From assembly GCA_019188255.1 (NCBI GenBank), contig JAETXT010000013.1:868001-932000 (forward strand): 64,000 nt of DNA, written 5' to 3'. The notes under the pieces are model-generated. The model made no database searches and was not told where the DNA came from. It saw only the letters and a list, made by a program, of their open reading frames with translations. Source of the stretch: Verticillium longisporum (Eukaryota; Ascomycota; Sordariomycetes; Glomerellales; Plectosphaerellaceae). Within the stretch, counting starts at the first letter, position 1. The number at the start of each line of letters is the position of its first letter. Made by a program: the position numbers and the translations under genes. Below, piece by piece: positions 21,789 through 31,879 of this stretch.

Positions 21789-23706
21789 ATGACCTCCGAC
21801 TCCAAGATCGAGGCTGCGGTTGAGAACCTCCCTCATGGAGGCGACGTCAAGCACCATGAGCAGGCTCGCGACGATGCCCGCAACGCCACTTCGCGTGAGC
21901 ACAACCTGACTCTCAAGGACTCGTTCAAGCTTTACCCCAAGGCGATCCTGTTCAGCTTGATCTTCAGTACTGCCATTATCATGGAGGGCTACGATCTATC
22001 TCTCATGGGGGCGTTCTACGGATACGACGCGTGAGTTGCCTCGTCCTGGTATCTCTTGATGATGCAATTTCGCCGTCGTTTTGCGGCCGCATGTGGTCAA
22101 GAGTGTTCACATGCTGACCGGCCACAGTTTCCAGGAAAAGTTTGGCAATGAGTCAGATGGCAAGGGTGGCAAAGTCATCTCGGCCAACTGGCAAACCTAC
22201 ATCCAAGTTGGTGGTCAATGTGGTCAGATCATTGGTCTCTACATCAATGGATACCTTAGTGATGCACTCGGCTACAAGAAGACCATGTTCATTTCGCAGG
22301 GATTGCTTTGTGCTGTAAGTTGAGGTCCTGGGACTCATGGCCTCATCCCAAGATGGTTGAAGCCGATAATGAGTCCGAACAACATACTAACGACGTCACA
22401 ACTAGCTTCTCTTCATTCCCTTCTTCGCTCAGAACCTGGACACTCTTCTCGCCGGCCAGATCGTCCTTGGTATCCCTTGGGGTATCTTCCAGACCTTGAC
22501 CCTCGCCTACGCTTCTGATATTGCTCCCGTCGTTCTTCGCCCGTACCTCACCGCATACGTCAATCTTTGCTGGGTCATCGGCCAATTGATTGCCGCCGGT
22601 ATTCTCCGTGGTCTTTTCTCCATGCAGGGCCAGTGGGCGTACCGTATTCCCTTTGCTCTGCAGTGGGCGTGGCCTCCTTTCATCATCCTCGGCACCATCT
22701 TCGCTCCCGAGTCTCCCTGGTGGCTCGTCCGCCAAGGCCGTTTCGACGACGCTAAGCGTGCCATTATGAGCCTTGTTTCGCCCAAGTCCGGTGTCGACTT
22801 CAACGTGGACGACCAACTCGAGATGATCAAGGCGACGAACGAACTTGAGGAGGAGCACTCCGCCGGCATGAACTACTGGCATGCCTTCCAGAGGTCTGAC
22901 CTCAGGCGCACGGAGATTGCTTCCATCTCGTACACTGCGCAGAACCTTTGCGGTAGCGCCATGATGGGATACTCGATCCAGTTCTACGAGCGCGCCGGCC
23001 TCTCGGCGGAGAACTCCTTCACCTTCAACCTGATCCAGTACGCCGTCGGTGCCATCGGTGTCGTTCTCTCTTGGGTCCTGATGACGAGATTCGGCCGTCG
23101 CACAATGTACCTCGGCGGAATGGGCTCCCTCCTAGTCATTCTCGTGATTATTGGTGGTCTTGGATTTGCTCCGGCTTCCATGTCTGGCCCGTCGTGGGCT
23201 ATTGGCAGCCTCCTGATTTTCTGTAAGCCACCCCCGTGTCAGCCACCCGACCATGCCAGCTTACTGACTGTGATCATAGACACTTTCATGTATGATATGA
23301 CTGTTGGCCCTCTTTGCTACACGCTTGTGGCCGAGCTCCCCTCGACCCGTCTCAAGGCCAAGACCATCGTCCTGGCCCGCAACTTCAACAACATGGCAGG
23401 CGTAAGTTTCATCCTCGTCCAATATTGTCTCGAGACCAAATCACTGACATGACACAGCTCGTCAACAACGTCCTCATGCCCCGCATGCTCGGCGTCAACT
23501 CCTGGAACTGGGGTGCCAAGACCGGTCTCTTCTGGGCCGGCCTCGTCGTCCTCATCCTCGTCTGGGCCTACTTCCGCCTTCCCGAGACCCAGGGCCGCAC
23601 CTATGGTGAGCTGGACATCCTGTTCGAGCAGGAGGTCAGCGCTCGCAAGTTTGGCAGCACGCGCGTCGACCAGTTCGCCGAGGACGAGGCCGTCATCAAG
23701 GAGTAG
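21789..23706 (+). CDS. MFS sugar porter (maltose/sucrose-type permease)
   Basis: A sugar/H+ symporter of the fungal alpha-glucoside/maltose permease group. There are five exons, 21789..22030, 22128..22314, 22406..23222, 23280..23401 and 23458..23706, giving 538 aa. All introns (97, 91, 57 and 56 bp) keep phase. About 12 membrane segments are visible. The first is AILFSLIFSTAIIMEGYDLSLMG, and the conserved end reads LPETQGRTYGELDILFEQ. The N-terminal tail (residues 1-60) and C-terminal tail are cytosolic and contain several lysines available for ubiquitin. An in-frame ATG at 21696 would add 31 residues, but it lies right at the expected transcription start. Its divergent pairing with a cytosolic invertase makes sucrose or a related oligosaccharide the likely substrate; that is inference. 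Confidence 0.92.
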
Positions 23707-24844
23707 AGGACGGAACGGCCTTTCAGCCCTGATCCGTCGATGACTTATTCATGTTAAATAATGTTTTTGTACTGGGTGGTGTTTTGGTCGGGTAGAGCGT
23801 TGATCTATGATTACCAAGACAAGATGTACGACCTACTGGCAGTATCCATGTAATTATCTTGCTACAATGACTATGAAACATGATGAGATGGTGTGAAGGC
23901 ATCTGTTGATTATGGACATCAACACGTGAGCTGGCCTCTTTGGTCCTAATTGTACAATGCACATGTTGGTGCTTGAGAGGTCTTTCAACAGCTTTTCTGT
24001 TGCTCGTAGCTGCAACCTCATTCCGTTCAGGGGCAAGCCCGCTGCGCTTGAAGGCTACTCGTATAACCGCCTCACCATGAATCAAGCACCGACGCCAGCA
24101 TGGCTTGCTATGGAAACGAAACCTTAGGATGATTGGCCTTTTCGGCGACTCCGAGTACGGTAGCCAGGCCACGACGTCGCTCAGCGCACCGATGTAACGG
24201 AGCCGCTCCGCAAGCCACTCACCGGCATGAAGAAGGATGGGAATTGACTGCTATGCAAGGCTGGGTGGGATGGAGACTGGAGCTCGTGGGGATGCTTTCT
24301 TTCATCTCATCTTGTTACCTGCAACATTGCAGTGCTCCATGCTTCCACCCCCACCTGAGCCAGAGCTTGCTCCCCACTCAGGTATATACAACCCACGTAT
24401 AGACTGGAACCGAAATGCGAAGACAAGGACTAGCAATGCAGCAAACGTTTTGTGCGGAGAAAGCCGTAAGGCCGCCAGCGCGGGCCATTTGCGCTGTTTG
24501 GGACCCATCAACGTCACCCAATCACTTCGTGATCGTCGCAGTGCTCGTGGAGGCCGATTCTTTGCAGACTCGGAACATCAACAAGTCGAAGCAAAGTCGG
24601 GCCTCTGTGAAGTACTCCCGAGGTCGACGCTTCTGTTCTTAGATATGGCATTCACTGTGGAAACGAGACTCGATCTCGTCGGAACCCAACTTAACTTCAA
24701 ATTGCCACAGCCAATCAAGCCCAGTGGACTTCCCTCTAATATCGCATTCATATGTACAAATTGTATCAGGTGAGAACAGCAAGGGTCAAATCAAACCCTC
24801 CTGTCCATAGAAAGTTCATCCAATCCCGGGTTATAAATCATTTT
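23707..24844. other. Intergenic between convergent permease and creC
   Basis: About 1.1 kb holding the 3' flanks of two convergent genes. No additional gene is recognised. Confidence 0.5.
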
Positions 24845-27218
24845 CTATTTCGCAGGCTGTGTTGCTCCGTCCTTTGGAACCGCCGACTCTGTTGGCCTGC
24901 TCCAGGTGCGGATGTGTCCTTCGAAAGTGTTAGCCGACAATTTTAGACATGGTTTGAAAGAAATCACAACATACCAGACTTGCAGCTCGTCATGATGTAG
25001 TCCTCGGTGAACTCGAGCCAGCACATGGGACTAGGGTGAATGACCTTGGACTGCGTCACGTGTTAACAGTGTCATGTCATCAAGGGTGAGCTATCATACC
25101 TTGACAGGTCGGAGCATGGCAGTGTGTGTGCCGGGCTCCACAGGGTGAACGATGCCCTCCTCGTCGTCATCGATATCCGCCGTCGAGAGGGCAGAGTTGG
25201 ACCGCAGGCGTCCACTAGTCGTCGTGTTGCCCGTCTCGAGGCGCTGCAGCGTCGTGGAGCCGGGGAAACGAGAAGAAATCGAGCCTCGTTGGCGGACGGA
25301 TGCCTATTGAAAAAATTAGGTTCCGCTCACCGAAGACTGTGGAACGAAGGTACATACCGCCTTTGGCCTGCTCAGCATGCCGACGTTGAAATCCCACAAG
25401 CACAACCTGCGGTCCTCGCCGACGCTGCCGAACCGGTAGTTCTTGTCATCGCATCGCCACGGGTCAAACGCCACCGAGGTAACCCAGGACTGATGGCCTT
25501 GGCAGCGAGCGATGATGGCGTGGTCGATAACAGACCAGATGGAGATCAGGTCATCCTGTCCGCCTGTAAGAACATACTTGCCGTCAGGCGACCAGCACAC
25601 GCTGATCAAACCGCCGTAGTACGAGTGGTAAAGGTCGAGCAGCCTGGTCTCTTGTCAATGTCATCCCTCAGACTCGGAATAGCCGAAACTCACTCCTCCT
25701 TCAAGTAGTCAATGATCCTCAGCGAGCCATCCTCGGAGACCACGGCCAAGTGGCGGTTATCCGGGCTGAACGCGAATGCGTTGATGCGCTGATTGGAAAG
25801 CTTCCATGCCGCTACCGGGTTGACCTTTTGGTTCTTGGAGTGCACAGACTTGTAAATGTGGATTCGCGTGTTCGGATTGACGTTCTTGGGCGCGCTGGAC
25901 TCGCCAGAGTCGGTGGCGGTGTCGCCATTAGCCACGCCGTTCGTCGCCAGCTCCTCCTCGGGCACAAAAGGCGCATCCTCCTTCTCCTTGTCGTACACCA
26001 CAAGCGAGCCGTCCATGTGGCCTGCGAGGAAGAGGTTATCGGAGCCGGGAATCCACCGAATCTCGGACACGGGGGTGCCGTTGATGATGCCCTGCCACAT
26101 GTGAGCCTACGGTCCAAAAACACGCCGGCTCAACACAACTCACGTTCTTGTTCAGACGCGTGTAGCGCTGCGATACAGGCTCCCACCAGATGATCTCGCC
26201 TGTGGAAAAGCCCATGATCACGTCAATGTGGCCCAGGCTCTTCGTCACGGGGTTGATGTCGTGGCACAAGCAATGCGCCCTGGTGAACAGAATCTTGGTC
26301 AGATAATCTTGCTGCGTTTGGTCAGCATCAGCTCCTGGCTCTGAGGACGCATGCGATAGGTACCTTCTGCCAGGCCGACAGGTCCAGCCACTGGAAGGCA
26401 CGGTTGATGTTGGCAAAGCAAAAGACACCCTCCGGCTTTCTGTCGGTTAATTTCTTGGAGAGGTTCTCGTTGACGATCACTCGGGAGATGAACGACGAGT
26501 TGCTCTTGGTCATGTTGTTCTTTGGCTTCTTCTTCTTGCCGACATCCTTGGGGTTGATGGGTGCCAGGGCTGCGTTGCCGTCGCCAAAGGCCGGCGCCGA
26601 CACGAGCGTCGTGGACCTCTGGCCCGCATCGCTGAGAGAGCCGTTGCCGCCATCACTGCTCATGCCGGCCTCCGTCGAGTAGCGCTCGCTCGGGTGCTCT
26701 TGTATGCTCGTGTTCGTGTTGGCCAGGGACGAGAGGCCGTTCGCAAAGGGGCCTCGGTAGAAGGAGGGCGGAGGTGGGCGCACATCTAGCCTCAAGAGAG
26801 ACACCTTGGTGCCGACGCTGGCGGGCTGCGGGTTTGTGGCCAGCGGATTGGGGTTGATGATCGGAGCTTCGGACGGGTGAGGGGGGGGGTCGCAAGGTGC
26901 AGGTCTTCTTTCAAGACGTAGGTGCCTGGGATGTGTCCGTCAGCGGTTTGCGCCTTCCCATACCCAGGCGCAGTCGCAACTCACCCTCGCCGACGAGGAA
27001 TTGATATTCGGGGCCTTCGGGCTTGGTGACGGTATTGTTCGTCTCGATCATGGGCATGGCTCCGGGACCGCCCAGGCCGACATAGGCGCCGGCCTGGGGA
27101 TACCGTGGGGGAGGAGGAAGAACGCTGCTTTAATAAATACGTAGTGAGGTTAGTCACCTGTCAATCCCTCCCGTTTCCAACCAAAGGGACGCCGCCGACG
27201 AGGAAAGACTAACAACAT
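24845..27218 (-). CDS. creC: CreC WD40 catabolite-repression protein, one-base frameshift at a G9 run
   Basis: CreC is the WD40 partner that stabilises the CreB deubiquitinase in carbon catabolite repression. There are nine exons: 27214..27218, 26985..27124, 26364..26925, 26144..26311, 25694..26091, 25358..25643, 25100..25303, 24975..25050 and 24845..24918. Exon 1 is only ATGTT. Its splice gives [10 protein letters not shown], the expected family start. WD40 blades are clear ([42 protein letters not shown] at the end), as is the Pro-rich conserved [15 protein letters not shown]. Coding bases total 1,913. One extra C at the C9 run (26881-26889) would give 1,914 and a continuous 637 aa protein. 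As written, the frame shifts and stops within about 30 codons. Every other junction keeps phase. A sequencing error is the likeliest explanation. Confidence 0.92.
26881..26889 (-). other. creC: Apparent frameshift site in creC (G9/C9 run)
   Basis: Codons before the run (TTG AAA GAA GAC CTG CAC) and after it (CAC CCG TCC GAA GCT CCG) both encode conserved CreC sequence but lie in different frames. Ten C instead of nine on the minus strand reconcile them. Confidence 0.85.
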
Positions 27219-29446
27219 CGTGAGCGGGCAGAAGAGGGGGGCGTGTCTCTTTACGAGGCGTTCGGCTTTCGACTGCGGACTACTGCATTCGCTGTCGCAA
27301 CACGGCAGAAAAGACGCAGGTGGCGCACTCTGAGCGACTGATGGCGAATGTGGATTGTGCCGACTCGATATGTCGTGCTTCGTCAATGCCTGCCGACAAC
27401 GATGTGTGCGACGAGACTGGCGGTGGGATCGCGCAGCGCTTGGGAGTTGATAGTGGCAGGGGGAGAGAACCGCTGGAACGACAGAGCAGCGCAATCGGCG
27501 ACACGATCGAATGGGGAAGGTCGGTAGCGGGGGGTTGATAAATCGAGTGGGTGGCGTGGCTCGCTGCAGAAGCTGGAGAGCCCTGGAGAGCCCTGGAGCA
27601 CGCAGGTTGTAGGTGTGTCGGGAGGGTCGCAAAGGCGGTGGTCGCAGACGACGAAGACGAGGTCGGTGGAGATGTCGGGTTAATATAGGCCAAGTGTAAA
27701 GAGAGGCGGTTGGCTTTCGGACCTGGATCTGGGACGTGGACCTAGACCTGAACCTTGGCCTGGACATGGATTGACCTCTAGAGTCTGTCCTGTCCAGTGT
27801 GTCCCCTCGTCAGGCGAATCCAGTAGAACTGCGCCGCGGCCGAGGGCAAACCTGGGGTCGAGGCTAGCGCACGCCCTGACTGGTAGGAGGATGCCTGCAT
27901 TGACCGGGTCCAGGTGCCTGACAGCCGGGTTGGGAGCTGTGGTGGTGGTGGTGGTGGTGGTCAATGGGAGGGGCCTTGTTGAGGGGGTCGTGGTTTGTGG
28001 GGTAGCGATGATCTTAGGGATGCGGGTTGCCTGTCCTTTTTCGTGCAAGTCAGAATCAAAGAACGGGCTTCTGAGGGTGTGGCAATGATGTACAAACTTT
28101 TCATTGTGCCTCTTGGCTGAAGCATATCGGTCATAAAGTTTCCTCGAACCAAACCCGCATTTGCCCACCTCGGTACCTACCTTTCCTCAAGGTACCTAGG
28201 CAGGCAGGCTACCTCTCGATGGAATGACCTGACCATTCGCACCAACCACGGCGTCGCCCCACTGGCGCCTGTCCCCTCGTGGCACAGCAAGATTATCCGC
28301 TGTGCAGGATGCGCTGGAGGCGGCAACCTGGCCCGACCCTTCTACCTCTCTGTTCGCTTACCTACCTACCTACATGTGTGACGAAGCGCCTGGTCATCCA
28401 CCCATGTGACGTTGTGAGAGATGACTGTCAGTCGGACTTGGCTTTGTGATGTAGGAAGACAGATCCATATCTTCGGCTCTACGAAGAGATATGAATCCGA
28501 GGGAATGACAGGATGGTGTTTTCGCCTTTGACCTTCGCTTGGATGAAACAGAACCTTGCAAATTCGCCTGATTGCTCGAACACCCCACGAGATTATAACG
28601 TTTGACTGCTCTCCACCACCTTGCGATGACATTGCATCACCAAGTAACAAATTTGGCACCGAATAGCATTCATGCCACGAACCGCCTGTTCCCTTTTCAG
28701 AACCCTGTCGGCCATGAGGATCCGATCACACGGGCCTCTCAAGATTGCGAACCACGGCCTGTTCTCTTGCGACTTTCACTCAAGAACCTAGTCTGTCCAC
28801 CAAGCCACGCCAGCCAGCAAGTCATACCGCGCAGAGATCATGCCTAACACGTGCAGATGGAAGGAAGGACACTGAAAACGCGCATCTTGTAGTTTCATCG
28901 ACACCGCCATGGCTTGATCGTGTCTGTAGGTAAAGGGATACATCAGACAGAGGGACTTGATGGGAGAACAGGAACAGCCCAAGTCAACATGCTTGGAAGA
29001 TTCTCGCTGATTCAAGTCCCACTAGATATACCGAAAAAAACGCGTCTAGTGTTCTCGAAGCGTCACCATCGGTCAGGCTTGCTGCGCAACGTCGGTCAGG
29101 ACCAGACGATGTCCGACACACAACATCATCCTGCCTCCAAATGCACCTCGACACCAATAGTGTGGAACCTCAAAGTGCCCCACCTGTTTGCTTACCTAAC
29201 GAACCCAACGCTCTATCCCCAGCAATCGGCACCACGCCCGATCTCTAATTACCCTGTAACCTCCACTCGAGCTCCCTCCCGGTCGGTCGCGGGTCCGCGT
29301 CTAACACTTCATTCCTGAGTTAGCTGTTCAACGCCACCAGGTGCAATAGCCTTGCTCCTTCCCCTCTTGGACACACAAGACCATCAGAACACCTGGCCAT
29401 GGCCACGCGGTAAAATCCTCTTGAGTCCTCCTTGCTACCGCCCATC
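27219..29446. other. 2.2 kb divergent intergenic region, creC / Miro
   Basis: Contains the upstream regions of creC (leftward) and the Miro gene (rightward). A 137-codon minus-strand frame at 27280..27693 precedes creC and could be an upstream ORF if the transcript starts that far out, but it shows no domain. A GGT microsatellite lies at 27939-27960. A TACC/TAGG-rich patch at 28170-28210 and 28358-28373 resembles promoter repeats common in Sordariomycetes. Confidence 0.5.
27939..27960. repeat. (GGT)n microsatellite
   Basis: About seven GGT/TGG units in tandem in the creC-Miro intergenic region. Confidence 0.85.
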
Positions 29447-31395
29447 ATGGCTTCTGGTATGTGGCCTGATCACCTGGACCCAGAGCCGCCTCCATCCACT
29501 AACGCATCTCGGCATCAACAGTGCGCATCTGTGTCTGTGGCGACGAAGGCACCGGCAAGTCCAGCCTCATAGCTTCTCTCGTGAAGGACGTCTTCATCCA
29601 GAACAAGATTCAAGCCGTCTTGCCCCCGATCACTATACCGCCTCAGCTCGGCACACCTGACAATGTCACCACGTCCATTGTCGACACCTCTGCCCGACCG
29701 CAAGATCGAACGACGCTACGCAAGGAGATCCGCAAGTCGAACGTCATCCTCCTCGTCTACTCCGACCACTACAGCTATGAACGCGTCGCCCTCTTTTGGA
29801 TGCCGTACTTTCGGTCCCTTGGTGTCAACGTCCCCGTCGTCCTCTGTGCCAACAAGTCCGACCTGACGGGTGACGTTAACACGCCGCAAGTCGTGGATGG
29901 CGAGATGCTACCCGTCATGGCCGAGTTTCGCGAAATCGATTCGTGCATTCGGTCGAGCGCAAGGGAACACCGTAACGTGAATGAGGTTTTCTTCTTGTGT
30001 CAGAAGGCCGTCACCCACCCCATCGCCCCTCTTTTCGACTACAAGGAGGGTAACCTCAAACCGGCTTGTGTAGACGCTCTGAAGCGGGTGTTTTACCTGT
30101 GCGACAAGGACCAAGACGGCTTCCTGAACGGCCAGGAGATGCACGACTTCCAGTCTCGCTGCTTCGATAAACCGCTGACTTCGGAAGACCTGGACAACAT
30201 CAAGCAGTCAGTGTCGAAAGCAGCCCCAGAGACCAGTGCTGAGAAGGGCATCGACAAACTGGGATTCCTACAACTGAACAAGCTGTACGCCGAAAAAGGT
30301 CGCCACGAGACTATCTGGATCATTCTTCGCAAGTTCAACTACACCGACAGTTTGAGCTTGGAAGATAGCTTCCTCCACCCCAAATTCGAGGTGCCCGAAT
30401 ATTCGTCTGCCGAGCTCAGTCCTGCTGGCTACCGCTTCTTCGTCGACCTCTTCTTGCTTTTCGACAAGGACAACGATGGTGGGCTGAGTGACGACGAGCT
30501 GGAGGCTTTGTTCGCGCCGACGCCGGGGCTTCCCCAGTCATGGCAGGAAACGTCCTTCCCCTCCTCGACTGTTCGCAATGAAGCTGGCTATGTAACTCTG
30601 CAAGGCTGGCTGGCTCAGTGGAGCATGACGACCTTTATGGAACCGAAAACAACCCTGGAGTACCTCGCACATCTAGGATTCGAACCAGCGACATCTCGTG
30701 AGACGACGACAGCTGCTCTCAAAGTGACCAAGGCTCGCAAGAGGAGAAAGCGCCCTGGCCGCGTCGAGCGGAACGTTGTTCTGTGCTACGTTCTTGGTGC
30801 CCCTAGCGCTGGCAAATCATCCCTGTTGGATGCGTTCCTCAACCGACCGTTCGATACGCTCTACCGCCCCTCCATCAAGCCTCGCCGCGCCGTTAACAGT
30901 GTTGAGCTGCACGGTGGCAAGCAATGCTACCTGATTCTTGAGGAGCTCGGTGAGCTCGAACCGGCCATCCTCGAGAACCAAGCCAAGCTCAACGCTTGCG
31001 ATCTCGTCTGTTACGCATACGACTCGTCTAACCCTGATTCGTTCAGTCATATTGTCGACCTGCGTCGCCGCTACCCTCATCTCGACGAGCTCCCCGCCGT
31101 CTACACAGCCCTCAAAGCGGACCGCGACAAGACGATGCAGCGCTGCGAGCAGCAGCCCGACGAGTACACCCACGAACTCATGATGAGCGCTCCGCTCCAC
31201 GTCTCTGTGACCTGGGGCTCCATCTCTGAGCTCTTCATCGCCCTCGCGGAGGCGGCTACGAACCCCAGCATCGCCTTCCCCAGGAGCGAAGAGCCGCCCG
31301 TGGACCGCACGCCGCTATACGTCGCGCTCGGAGCGACTGCTTGCGCCGGCCTTGCTGCCTTCATGATCTGGCGCCGTTCGACCAACTCGGCCTGA
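29447..31395 (+). CDS. GEM1: Mitochondrial Rho GTPase Miro (Gem1)
   Basis: An outer-mitochondrial-membrane GTPase that controls mitochondrial distribution, inheritance and ER contact sites. Exon 1 is only 10 nt (29447..29456, M-A-S plus one base). A 65 bp intron with a CTAAC branch point follows, then exon 2 at 29522..31395, giving 627 aa, a normal family length. Domain order: GTPase 1 with P-loop GDEGTGKSS (about residues 10-18) and NKSD; EF-hand 1 at about 198 ([12 protein letters not shown]); EF-hand 2 at about 318 ([12 protein letters not shown]); GTPase 2 with P-loop GAPSAGKSS from 429; and a C-terminal membrane anchor (about 600-620) ending in a short basic tail. All key residues are intact. 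Confidence 0.97.
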
Positions 31396-31879
31396 TCGGA
31401 GGGAGGGCCGACGAGCGCTCCTGGCAAGAGCATATGTCTTGGACATGGAGAGCTCGTGCACTAGAAATCATCTTGCGTGAGAGAGATTGCATGCATACTA
31501 GGGCGTTTTGCAGATGGGCATTCGGGGTTTGACGTTTTACTTGACCTTTTTCTTTTTTCTTTCTTTTCTTCTTCGCAAAGAGAACAACTCCGTGATACCC
31601 AGCTCCGTCCTCGACTATACATATTCTACCACTTAGACAGAAGACTCGGCTTTTAATGCAAATATCTTCATCTTCGCTTGTGCACATGATCATTGCTAGA
31701 CATATTCCCATTGATCCCCGTCTCATTACTCAAGCCACATGTCGGTCGTCGAGTAGCACGTCACTCATCAAGCTGAAGGCCGGTAATTCGAGTGGCATGT
31801 TGGTAAGCAAGTGGTATCATTCATAATTCTACTCCAGGTATCTCAAAACTCGCACCCCTCCACACAGAACAGCCGCGCA
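31396..31879. other. Convergent intergenic region
   Basis: 3' flanks of Miro and of the ataxin-10-like gene, with a T/C-rich tract at 31545-31575. No gene is recognised. Confidence 0.5.

Noticed and set aside
27280..27693. 137-codon minus-strand frame upstream of creC as N-terminal creC exon
   Set aside because: The five-nucleotide exon at 27214..27218 gives the expected family N-terminus, so this frame is not needed. It could at most be an upstream ORF.
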